Assembly: GCA_003554665.1 (NCBI GenBank)
Contig: PWGY01000272.1
Coordinates: 1 to 44,069, forward strand
Direction: 5' to 3'
From: Bacteroidales bacterium
Lineage (GTDB): Bacteria > Bacteroidota > Bacteroidia > Bacteroidales > UBA7960
DNA length: 44,069 bases
The notes under the pieces are model-generated. The model was not told where the DNA came from. It made no database searches and saw only the letters and a list, made by a program, of their open reading frames with translations. The translations under genes were made by a program, and so were the position numbers. Shown here piece by piece: positions 6,436-16,445 of this stretch (positions are counted from its first letter, which is position 1; each line of letters starts with the position of its first letter).

Positions 6436-8436
6436 ATGAATGACCGGCAATTTGCCTGTTACCGGCTAGTCTTTGTCTTCCTGCTATTACCCCTGGCAGC
6501 TGTTGGGAGCAACCACCCTGCCGACACCCTGATTACCCTTGAGGCAACAGAAATAGCTTCACCCAGACATCGCACTTTCAGCGCCGGCCACAGCATTCAT
6601 CAAACAGACAGCACAGTGCTTGCACGCTATAGCCTAAATGGCCTCGATCATCTATTATCCAGGCAAACAGGTATTTCCATCAGAAATTACGGACCGGGTG
6701 TGCTGGCCACCAGCTCCCTGAGGGGAGGGCCAGCCGGGCAAACGGCGCTGGTTTGGAATGGATTCAACCTGCAGAGCCCCGCCACCGGCCAAACAGACCT
6801 TTCCCTGATCCCTGTATTCTTTACCGACGATGCAGGAGTACAATACGGCGGAGGAAGTGCCCTGTGGGGCAGTGGCAGCATGGGTGGAGCCATCCATCTG
6901 AACAACAACAGGCCTGTTGGAAGGCGTTCTTTTGCAAGGGCTCAGGTCTCCGCTTCCGATATGGGTGAGGCAGCCCAATACCTTGATCTTTTTGGGAGCC
7001 GCAACCAAACAGCTTCCCGCCTGAGGGTTTTTCACAAAAACTCTGACAATGAGTATCGCTACAAAAACACCCGCTTACAAGGTGACCCGACACTCACCCA
7101 GCAACACGCTTCATTGCAGCAATACGGAATTCTGCATGAAACATATTTTGCACCCGGAACACGCCACCAGGGTTCACTCAGATTGTGGTGGCAGCAAAAC
7201 AACCGTCACATACCCCCTGCCGTGATGGCCACGCACACCGGGGCATACCAGGAAGATGATGCCCTGAGGATCACCGGTCAGTGGCAGTTTCACATGGATC
7301 GTAGCAGCATTACCTGGCGTGGCGGTTATTTCAATGAAGGATTGTTTTATCGCGACAGCCTTAACCAGTCAAGCCAATCCTCTTCTCAAACATTTGTCCA
7401 GGAGGCGGAAGCGCTGTTTTACTTTTCACCGGATATTTCCGCCAACACCGGAATTAAAACAAAGTGGGTCAAGGCAGAATCCGATTCCTATACAGACCAC
7501 AAACAGGAGCAATTAATTTCTGTTTTCGGATCATTGAGATGGGAGCTTCTCACCGATCAGCTCCAGTTCATTGCCAGCGGACGTCAATCATTCACAAACC
7601 ACCAGGCCCCCCCCCTTGCCCCGTCTTTCGGGGTTTCCTGGCAGCCCACCACCCGGATACTGGTCAGGGCCAATGCGGGAAAAAACTACCGGTTGCCCAC
7701 CCTGAACGACAAATACTGGGTGCCGGGGGGCAATCCCGACCTGAAACCCGAACAAGGCTGGAGCCAGGATTTGAAAATCAGTTTTTCCAATCAAACAATT
7801 AATCCGGAATACCTTCCCGGCCAACGGCAAACAGAATCAGCCTTCCGAATCAATGAAATCAGCCTTACCGGGTTTCACCGCAGGGTGAATGAATGGATTA
7901 TCTGGTTGCCACAACAGGGGAGCATGTTCTGGAGCCCGCAAAACCTCATGGAGGTGCAAAGCTACGGGCTGGAGGCAAGAATCTCAGGCAACATCAGACT
8001 GCAGGAGGTTGCAGTAAGCTGGCAGGGCCGCTGGAACCATACCATTGCAAAAAACACCCGTACACAAAGCCCCGGTGACAGATCTACCGGCAAGCAGCTG
8101 ATATACGTTCCCAAAAATTCTTTGGGTTACAATCTGGATATCGGCTACAAGGCCTTCACCCTGAATTTTGACCATCAGTTCACAGGGAAAAGATATACCG
8201 CAAAAGATCACAGCGCCTGGCTTGATGCCTATCAAACAGGAGACCTCACCCTGCAATGGCAAACCAGTGTGAACCAGCACAATATATCAGTATTTGCCAC
8301 AATCAGCAACATATGGAATACCTCTTACGAGGTTATGACCGGCCGGCCCATGCCTTTAAGGCACACAAGGGCCGGAATCAGACTGCAGTTAATTCAAAAA
8401 AACAGGAAGAATGAAAACGACCAATCATTAATTTAA
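6436..8436 (+). CDS. btuB: TonB-dependent receptor, BtuB-like, for cobalamin
   Basis: An outer-membrane beta-barrel receptor of 666 residues. It has a signal peptide (about residues 1-25, hydrophobic LVFVFLLLPLAAVG), a TonB plug domain (ISIRNYGPGV, SSLRGGPAGQTALVWNGF) and a long barrel ending in an aromatic/basic strand. There is no N-terminal carboxypeptidase-like domain, as in BtuB and unlike SusC proteins. The frame is open back to 6379, but the ATG at 6436 places the signal peptide correctly. Direct control by the cobalamin riboswitch upstream identifies the substrate as B12 or another cobamide. It is followed after 19 bp by a DUF4465 protein and then by further surface proteins. Confidence 0.88.
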   Translation: MNDRQFACYRLVFVFLLLPLAAVGSNHPADTLITLEATEIASPRHRTFSAGHSIHQTDSTVLARYSLNGLDHLLSRQTGISIRNYGPGVLATSSLRGGPAGQTALVWNGFNLQSPATGQTDLSLIPVFFTDDAGVQYGGGSALWGSGSMGGAIHLNNNRPVGRRSFARAQVSASDMGEAAQYLDLFGSRNQTASRLRVFHKNSDNEYRYKNTRLQGDPTLTQQHASLQQYGILHETYFAPGTRHQGSLRLWWQQNNRHIPPAVMATHTGAYQEDDALRITGQWQFHMDRSSITWRGGYFNEGLFYRDSLNQSSQSSSQTFVQEAEALFYFSPDISANTGIKTKWVKAESDSYTDHKQEQLISVFGSLRWELLTDQLQFIASGRQSFTNHQAPPLAPSFGVSWQPTTRILVRANAGKNYRLPTLNDKYWVPGGNPDLKPEQGWSQDLKISFSNQTINPEYLPGQRQTESAFRINEISLTGFHRRVNEWIIWLPQQGSMFWSPQNLMEVQSYGLEARISGNIRLQEVAVSWQGRWNHTIAKNTRTQSPGDRSTGKQLIYVPKNSLGYNLDIGYKAFTLNFDHQFTGKRYTAKDHSAWLDAYQTGDLTLQWQTSVNQHNISVFATISNIWNTSYEVMTGRPMPLRHTRAGIRLQLIQKNRKNENDQSLI

Positions 8437-8455
8437 AAATCATAAAATCTATTCT

Positions 8456-9505
8456 ATGTATCAAACATCTACCCTGAGAAAAATCTTTAACATGGCGTTC
8501 GCTCTCCTGGTGTTCGCAACAATCGCCGGAACGCCCGGCACAACTCTTTACGGGCAAACCAGCTCTGGCTTTAGTGAAATTGAGCTGGATGAAGAAAGCT
8601 ACTGGAATGGTTCTGACGATTCCGGCGGTTTTGAAAGCGGCAATCTTTTCTTTCCGAACCATTTCACCTGGTGGGATGAAGACAGCTACAGCTGGAGCGG
8701 GTTTGCCGTTTCCAATGTGACCGACAATGAAACCCCCGGTTACGGGAACCATTACAGCGCTTTTACCGGCGAACCCTGGGAAGACAACCCGAATTATGCC
8801 GTGGCATACGTTTCTGACCCCAACACCTTTGAAAACAGCATGTTCATCTACCCCAACGAAGATGCCAAAGGAGGGTACTTCCGGGAAATGGTCGTCACCA
8901 ACAACACCTACACCGCCATTGCCATGCGCGACGGGGATGATTTCTCAAAGCAATTCGGCGGGGAAGACGGAGATGATCCGGACTGGTTTCTTCTCACCAT
9001 AGTGGCCTGGCACGACGGGGACCCAACCGAAGAAAAAGAGTTTTACCTGGCTGATTATCGTTTTGAAGACAACGACAAAAATTACATTGTGGACAGCTGG
9101 GAGAGCATTTCACTGGAAGGACTCGGACCGGCAGACAGCCTGGAACTGCGCCTGAGCTCTTCCGATGTGGGAGATTATGGGATGAACACCCCGGCTTATA
9201 TCTGCATCGGAGAAATCACCACCTGGGATGACAATGATCCGACGCCGGTTGCCGGCATTGACCACACAGAGGAGCCCCTGATTTACCCAAATCCGGTTCG
9301 CGATCAGGCCCGAATTCGCCTGCCCGGAAACCTGCATGGCGACACAGCTGAACTTCGTATTCTGGACATTGCCGGGCGATTGGTTCACACTTCCACAATC
9401 AGGCAGGGTGACTCTGTTGATCTTTCATCGCTGCCGGAAGGAGTTTTTGTGGCCGTAATAGAAGGCGAAAACCTTCGTCACAGCCAGCGGATCATAAAAA
9501 AATAA
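8456..9505 (+). CDS. DUF4465 secreted protein with T9SS sorting domain
   Basis: A 349-residue exported protein. A signal peptide (residues 1 to about 34) precedes a DUF4465-type domain with SYWNGSDDSGGFESG and SWSGFAVSNVTDNE. The C-terminal 80 residues form a type A Por-secretion sorting domain (YPNPVRDQARI, LRILDIAGRLV, LPEGVFVAVIEG), so it should be exported by the type IX system and held at the cell surface. DUF4465 genes are often found beside riboswitch-controlled btuB genes in Bacteroidota, which suggests a surface cobamide-binding accessory role (inference). The domain is rich in Asp, Trp and Gly. Confidence 0.82.
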   Translation: MYQTSTLRKIFNMAFALLVFATIAGTPGTTLYGQTSSGFSEIELDEESYWNGSDDSGGFESGNLFFPNHFTWWDEDSYSWSGFAVSNVTDNETPGYGNHYSAFTGEPWEDNPNYAVAYVSDPNTFENSMFIYPNEDAKGGYFREMVVTNNTYTAIAMRDGDDFSKQFGGEDGDDPDWFLLTIVAWHDGDPTEEKEFYLADYRFEDNDKNYIVDSWESISLEGLGPADSLELRLSSSDVGDYGMNTPAYICIGEITTWDDNDPTPVAGIDHTEEPLIYPNPVRDQARIRLPGNLHGDTAELRILDIAGRLVHTSTIRQGDSVDLSSLPEGVFVAVIEGENLRHSQRIIKK

Positions 9506-9659
9506 TAAATTTCAATCCCACTCTGCACCGTGAACCCGCGGGTGACACGATGTGTTGGGAATAATTATAAAAGGAAACAAATTTCAACACCACCCCGTAC
9601 AAATGGTAAAAACAAGCATCTGTCTGCATTTCATCAGTTATTTGCCGGTTATTACGTCA

Positions 9660-10700
9660 ATGGTCAGGGGTATTGGCTGCGCCCGGATTGATCGCTGCAA
9701 TTTATACCTGGCAATTATTCTGGCATTGGCTGCGGGGTGGTTGTTTCCCGCTCCGGCGATGGCACAATTTGCTCCGCCGGCAGGACAAAAGGGAACAACC
9801 GCCATACACAAAGATTCCACGGTTTTTGTAGGATGGGCATCCGGATGCGAGGTCGTCCGGGGGCCCGTGGACATTTCCAGACCGGAAATGGGCCTCGCTT
9901 CTGCCGGCAGTTGCGAAGACGTCATCGGAAAGGCCGGTAAAAAAGGAACCCTGAGCCTGGGCGACGGGGGATATGTTACACTGACTTTTGATCCGCCCAT
10001 CACCAATGGAAAAGGCTGGGATTTTGCAGTATTTGGAAACGCCTTTGACGATTATTTCCTCGAGCTGGGGTTTGTGGAGGTAAGTTCAGATGGTGAGCAC
10101 TTTGTACGCTTTCCGAATACCTCCCTGACCCCGTCCGACACCCAGGTAAGTTCTTTCGGCACACTGAAAGCGGAGCATATTCATAACCTGGCCGGCAAAT
10201 ACCGTATATTCTATGGCACCCCCTTTGACCTGGATACCCTGGCTGGCACCCCGGGGCTCGACGTGAATCACATTACCCATGTAAGAATCATTGACGTGGT
10301 GGGAAGCATTGACCCCGAATTTGCCACTTACGATTCCCACGGTAACATCATCAACGCCCCCTGGCCCACCGCTTTCCCCACCGGTGGGTTCGACCTCGAC
10401 GCAGTCGGAGTCATTCATCAGGCCAGCGATGTGGATCAGGACCTTCAGGCTTCAGTGATCCCAAATCCTGCAAATGCCGCCAGCAGGATCAGCCTCCGGA
10501 TTCCGGAGGCCTCGGAAATAGAAATCAGCATTATCACCATGCAGGGATCGGTTATTTACAGTATGAAAACAGACATCAACCAGGCAGGTGTCCACAACAT
10601 GAAAATGCCCCGCTTATCAATGGCTCCGGGGATGTATGTTTTGCGGGTCACCACATCCCGCCAAACGCATACCGAACGCTTTTTCTTTACTGATGAATAA
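9660..10700 (+). CDS. Secreted cell-surface protein with T9SS sorting domain, B12 operon member
   Basis: An exported protein of 346 residues. The frame is open from 9552, but only the ATG at 9660 puts the hydrophobic signal peptide (LYLAIILALAAGWLF, cleavage after AMA) at a normal distance from the N-terminus; 9603 is an alternative. The core has GGYVTLTFDPPI, WDFAVFGNAFDDYFLELGFVEVSSDG and GGFDLDAVGV, typical of a jelly-roll-like surface protein family that I know only as cell surface protein. The last 80 residues are a T9SS type A sorting domain (IPNPANAASRISL, MAPGMYVLRV). Its place between DUF4465 and the BtuG-like protein suggests cobamide capture (inference). Confidence 0.75.
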   Translation: MVRGIGCARIDRCNLYLAIILALAAGWLFPAPAMAQFAPPAGQKGTTAIHKDSTVFVGWASGCEVVRGPVDISRPEMGLASAGSCEDVIGKAGKKGTLSLGDGGYVTLTFDPPITNGKGWDFAVFGNAFDDYFLELGFVEVSSDGEHFVRFPNTSLTPSDTQVSSFGTLKAEHIHNLAGKYRIFYGTPFDLDTLAGTPGLDVNHITHVRIIDVVGSIDPEFATYDSHGNIINAPWPTAFPTGGFDLDAVGVIHQASDVDQDLQASVIPNPANAASRISLRIPEASEIEISIITMQGSVIYSMKTDINQAGVHNMKMPRLSMAPGMYVLRVTTSRQTHTERFFFTDE

Positions 10701-10781
10701 GATTTGCCGGCCTTAATAACATTTGCCGGATTCACCTAAATCAGCGATCACAAACAATCAACACTCCTCAAAACCAATTCT

Positions 10782-11837
10782 ATGACACACCCACTTTCTC
10801 GCCTCTTCACTGTTTTTTTAACAGCCACACTGACTGCCCTTCTGTTCACATCCTGTGAAAAAGAAGAAACTGACAACAATACCGGGCTGCCGGAAATTGA
10901 AGCCGGTGAAGGACTGTTTATCCTCAACGAAGGGAATTACGGGTGGAGCAATTCATCCCTGAGCTACTACGACAAGAGTAATAAGGAGATCCATCACAAC
11001 CTCTATCAGAAAGTCAACGGCAAGCATCCCGGTGATGTGCTGCAGTCCGCAATCCTCAATGAAAATGAACTTTGGCTGATTGTGAACAACTCTGGCAAAG
11101 TGGCGGTTACAGACCCGTTAAGTCTGGAGCAAACACATGTCATATCCGGGCTGACCTCGCCCCGTTACATGACAGCGGCCTCCAATGCAACCGGATATAT
11201 AACTGACCTTTACGCCGGAAAAGTCCATGTTGTTGATTTGCAGCAGAAAACAATTGAGGGTTCCATTGAGGTCGACGGGTGGACAGAGGAAATCATGATT
11301 TTTGGGGATTATGCAGTTACCACCGGCGTGGAATCCGGGCAGCTATATGCCATAGATACGGAAACCAACGAACTGGCCGACAGCCTGGAAGTACCACCCG
11401 GCCCTGTGTCCATGACCAAAGATCACCAGGGTCATCTCTGGGTGCTGGCAGGGGGGGATCCCCTGCTGAAGACCCAACCGGTTTTGTACCAGGTAGATAG
11501 AATGGAATTCAGAATCAAGGGTGAATATCCCCTCCCCGGCAAAGAGATCACTTATAGCCGGCTGGTCAGCTGCCCTGACGGAAAAACACTTTATTTCCTG
11601 GGCGGGGATGTACTAAGGATGGACGCAAACCCGGAGGCTGCCTCACCAGAAATATTCATAAAAGCTGACGGAAGGATTTTTTACGGTCTGGCTGTGGATC
11701 CTGACAACGGAGACGTTTACGTTTCTGACGCAGTGGATTACGTACAACGGGGGCAGATGCTGCGGTACGACCCGAACGGCCAGCTCATTGATAGTCAGGA
11801 TACAGGCATCATACCAGGGGATTTCATATTTTTGTAA
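10782..11837 (+). CDS. BtuG-like beta-propeller surface lipoprotein (YncE/DUF5074 type)
   Basis: A 351-residue lipoprotein. The signal peptide ends in the lipobox LLFTSC with Cys25 (residue number approximate) followed by an acidic stretch (EKEE), consistent with surface export in Bacteroidota. The rest reads as repeated YncE-like propeller blades (SGKVAVTDPLSL, AGKVHVVDLQQK, SGQLYAIDTETNE, GDVYVSDAVDY). In Bacteroides thetaiotaomicron the related BtuG is a seven-bladed propeller that binds B12 very tightly and sits on BtuB. The present gene is in the same riboswitch-headed operon as a BtuB-like receptor, so the same role is likely. It is the last gene of this operon; a new promoter starts before the next gene. 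Confidence 0.8.
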   Translation: MTHPLSRLFTVFLTATLTALLFTSCEKEETDNNTGLPEIEAGEGLFILNEGNYGWSNSSLSYYDKSNKEIHHNLYQKVNGKHPGDVLQSAILNENELWLIVNNSGKVAVTDPLSLEQTHVISGLTSPRYMTAASNATGYITDLYAGKVHVVDLQQKTIEGSIEVDGWTEEIMIFGDYAVTTGVESGQLYAIDTETNELADSLEVPPGPVSMTKDHQGHLWVLAGGDPLLKTQPVLYQVDRMEFRIKGEYPLPGKEITYSRLVSCPDGKTLYFLGGDVLRMDANPEAASPEIFIKADGRIFYGLAVDPDNGDVYVSDAVDYVQRGQMLRYDPNGQLIDSQDTGIIPGDFIFL

Positions 11838-11866
11838 ACCAGCTATTTATAACCGAAGGCATTACT

Positions 11867-11900
11867 TTTTAACGGGGGAAGGGCTTTTTTCTTAATTTTG
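11867..11900 (+). promoter_or_regulatory. Predicted promoter of the DUF6452/DUF6048 pair
   Basis: TAATTTTG at 11893-11900 matches the -7 motif and a T-run at 11867-11870 stands at about the -33 position. Transcription would begin within a few bases of the ATG at 11906, so either the mRNA is almost leaderless or translation begins at the in-frame ATG at 11945. Confidence 0.45.
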
Positions 11901-11905
11901 CCATC

Positions 11906-12454
11906 ATGCATGATCCGGCACAAACCTCATCCCGCCATCCGCGGATGTTTTTTTTCCTTATGATGCTGACAGCCCTTGTTTTGTCAGCCTGCCAGGACGA
12001 TGAGGTATGCGAGGAGGTCACCGCAAACCCCTTGCGGATCGCTTTTTACCTGTCCGGGCAGGAAGAGGAAACCAGGGTGCCCATTGACTCACTTACAGTT
12101 TACGGAACCGGCAGACCCGATGATCGCATTTACGACGATGAATCCGGTGTTTCCCTTATCGAAGTTCCGCTTAACCCCAATGATAACACAAGCGGATTTG
12201 TGCTCTCTTTTGGGGATACAAATGACACCATCACCCTGGACTACAGGCATGATGTGCACTTGATATCCGTAGAATGCGGTTTCACTATGTTTTATGACAT
12301 TACGGATGTAAGGTATTCAACCAATCAGCTGGTATCGCTGTCGATAACAAACAATCGTGTAACAAATACATTTGATGAGCATATTCAAGTATTTATTCCT
12401 GATCCCGGCAATGATAATGACAATGAATCTGAGCCTGGCAGCCGGCGAAAATGA
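11906..12454 (+). CDS. DUF6452 family lipoprotein
   Basis: A 182-residue lipoprotein with a lipobox at LVLSAC (about residues 24-29). The mature part has features of the Bacteroidota family DUF6452: CEEVTANPLRIAFY near the start, PIDSLTVYGTG, and a C-terminal ECGFTMFYDITDV followed by HIQVFIPD. The function is unknown. Its last 83 bp overlap the start of the DUF6048 gene in another frame, and the tail after HIQVFIP is an acidic, Asn-rich stretch not expected of the family core. The start could be 11906 or 11945; the first keeps a basic n-region before the hydrophobic segment. Confidence 0.75.
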   Translation: MHDPAQTSSRHPRMFFFLMMLTALVLSACQDDEVCEEVTANPLRIAFYLSGQEEETRVPIDSLTVYGTGRPDDRIYDDESGVSLIEVPLNPNDNTSGFVLSFGDTNDTITLDYRHDVHLISVECGFTMFYDITDVRYSTNQLVSLSITNNRVTNTFDEHIQVFIPDPGNDNDNESEPGSRRK

Positions 12455-13037
12455 CACGATTTTCCACCCCTCCGTCCGGGTGGGGGTTGACGTATCAGGT
12501 TTTGCCAGGCAGATTATTGAACCGGAAGTTTTTCCCATTGAGGCATCCGTTGACTTTGAATGGAGAGAAAACCTGTTTGCCGTTGTGGAAGCCGGAATGC
12601 TTTCGGTGGAAGTGGAGAAAGAAACCCATCAGTATATGGCTGACGGTTTTTTTGGGCGGGCCGGAGCAGACTTCAATCTTTTACAATACATTACCGGCCC
12701 TGTCAATGATGCCGTATTGCTTTCTTTGCGTTACGGCTACAGCCGCACCCGCCAGGAGGCCCCTTTTATCATTATCCCAGATGACTATTGGGGAGATCAC
12801 CAGACCGCCATCGAGGGAGATATTTATCAGGCCCACTGGATTGAAGCAGGAATCGGCCTGAAAACAGAAATCCTGCGCAATTTCTATATTGGCTGGAGCC
12901 TGAGGGGAAAAATTTTACTGAACGATACCTCCGAACCTAAAATGGATCCTTACTATGTGGGAGGTTTTGGAGGCTCCGGCAGTAATACTGCCATGACACT
13001 CCATTACAGTTTATATTATCGTATCCCGTTCAGGTAG
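12372..13037 (+). CDS. DUF6048 family outer-membrane beta-barrel protein
   Basis: A 221-residue protein with a signal peptide (SIFKYLFLIPAMIMTMNLSLAAG, residues 3-25) and a mature part of alternating beta strands ending YSLYYRIPFR, an outer-membrane-type terminal aromatic signature. It fits DUF6048, commonly encoded right after DUF6452 in Bacteroidota. Its ATG codons at 12372/12375 lie inside the DUF6452 gene, so the whole signal peptide is encoded by sequence that also encodes the DUF6452 tail in a different frame. A later start would lose the signal peptide. A structural or assembly role in the envelope is possible, but the function is unknown. Confidence 0.75.
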   Translation: MMSIFKYLFLIPAMIMTMNLSLAAGENDTIFHPSVRVGVDVSGFARQIIEPEVFPIEASVDFEWRENLFAVVEAGMLSVEVEKETHQYMADGFFGRAGADFNLLQYITGPVNDAVLLSLRYGYSRTRQEAPFIIIPDDYWGDHQTAIEGDIYQAHWIEAGIGLKTEILRNFYIGWSLRGKILLNDTSEPKMDPYYVGGFGGSGSNTAMTLHYSLYYRIPFR

Positions 13038-13050
13038 CCCTTTTGCCCAT

Positions 13051-13119
13051 CGGCATAATCATCCAGCTGAAACCGGCATAATCATCCAACTGAAATCAGC
13101 ATAATCATCCAACTGAAAG
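13051..13119. repeat. Tandem repeat, 23 bp x 3
   Basis: Three head-to-tail units at 13051, 13074 and 13097 share GCATAATCATCCA(A/G)CTGAAA with one to three differences each. The array starts 13 bp after the DUF6048 stop codon. Confidence 0.93.
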
Positions 13120-13255
13120 ATAACAGAGCCCCTCTTTCTTTATAAGACTAAACCAACACGACAAAACTAATTTTTTGCCGGATATTTTTTTTATGCCGGA
13201 ATTTTTATACCTTGTGACTTTAAACAAGCATTTAGCCGCCATAAAAATTCCCGCC

Positions 13256-14107
13256 ATGGACACTGCCGACCATCCGACCTTCCTGGTATCCACCGATTTT
13301 TCTGAAGTCAGCGATCACGCACTGGAGCATGCTGCTGTAATGGCCAAGCATTTCGGGGCAAAAATTCTCCTGATACATGTAATTGACAAATACACAAGGA
13401 GAATGCTGAAAAAGGAAAACAAAAAAGAAGACCACGTGGGAGAAAAATTAAACGACATTGCCACCAGGGCAAGTGAGGGTTTCCAGGTTGAAGTAACCCC
13501 GATTGTAAAAAAAGGCAAAGTTTGTCAAAACATTGCCACCACTGCAAAGGAGCACGGCGTAATTTTTCATTTTCTTGGAACCCATGGAAAAAAAGGATTG
13601 CAGCACATCACCGGTAGCTTTGCACTGAAGGTAGTCAAAAGGTGCCCCTGCCCGGTTATCGTTATTCAGCGTCCGGCCGAAAACATTACCTACAAAAAAA
13701 TCGTTTACCCCTTAGACCTGCAACCCGGCTCCAAGCAAAAAGTAAAGTGGGCCAAAATCCTTCATCAGAAAGCAGGCAGCCATTTTGATATTTTCGTGGA
13801 TAACTACGGTGACAAAGACACCGACCGCAAGCTCAGTGCAGACCGCAGGCAGGTTGTGGAGATCCTGGAGCATGCCAAAGTACCGAATACGGTATCCTGC
13901 TCCAACCCGGGAGGGTCATTTGCAAAACATGTGGTGAAGTTTGCCAGGGAAAACGATGCGGATGCCATCATGATTACCTCCGACCCCGACAAACTCACAT
14001 GTAATCCATTCAACAAAGAAGAGGAAAGGGTTTTGTACAACAAGGAGAAAATCCCGGTTATGTTTATAAATTCCAGGAACCTGAGCCTGGTCATCGGCGG
14101 GCCATAA
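13256..14107 (+). CDS. Tandem universal stress protein (two UspA domains)
   Basis: A 283-residue cytoplasmic protein. The N-terminal UspA domain (about 7-140) begins FLVSTDFSEVSDHALEHA and ends with the nucleotide-site-like GTHGKKGLQHITGSFALKVV (G-x2-G-x9-G-S type) and CPVIVIQ. The second half (about 145-275) is a degenerate Usp domain with IVYPLDL and ADAIMITSDPD but without a clear ATP-binding glycine motif. The frame extends upstream to 13175, but the ATG at 13256 gives the canonical family N-terminus. Tandem Usp proteins act in stress and energy-limitation responses; the ligand is not identifiable. A terminator follows at 14204. Confidence 0.85.
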   Translation: MDTADHPTFLVSTDFSEVSDHALEHAAVMAKHFGAKILLIHVIDKYTRRMLKKENKKEDHVGEKLNDIATRASEGFQVEVTPIVKKGKVCQNIATTAKEHGVIFHFLGTHGKKGLQHITGSFALKVVKRCPCPVIVIQRPAENITYKKIVYPLDLQPGSKQKVKWAKILHQKAGSHFDIFVDNYGDKDTDRKLSADRRQVVEILEHAKVPNTVSCSNPGGSFAKHVVKFARENDADAIMITSDPDKLTCNPFNKEEERVLYNKEKIPVMFINSRNLSLVIGGP

Positions 14108-14138
14108 TCACCTTATGGCAATCCACGGCCAGTCAACG

Positions 14139-14178
14139 CCATTCATGCATTGACACTACCATTCAGGCACTGAACCAT
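14139..14178. repeat. Degenerate direct repeat, about 20 bp x 2
   Basis: CCATTCATGCATTGA at 14139 and CCATTCAGGCACTGA at 14159 match at 13 of 15 positions. The repeat lies between the Usp stop and its terminator. Confidence 0.5.
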
Positions 14179-14203
14179 TGCCTTTACACGTAAACCAACC
14201 ACC

Positions 14204-14232
14204 AAAGCCGGCCCCGTACCGGCTTTTTTTTT
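14204..14232 (+). terminator. Rho-independent terminator after the Usp gene
   Basis: AAAGCCGG (14204-14211) pairs with CCGGCTTT (14219-14226) around a 7-nt loop, followed by further T residues to 14232. It separates the stress-protein gene from ligA. Confidence 0.85.
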
Positions 14233-14278
14233 AATTTTACGCTTCCCTGAAAAGCAGGTATCATTTACAAATTTCTGA

Positions 14279-16445
<2,167 letters not shown>

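Noticed and set aside
13051..13119. CRISPR or iteron/origin element
   Set aside because: Only three contiguous 23-bp units, no spacers, no DnaA boxes or replication gene nearby.
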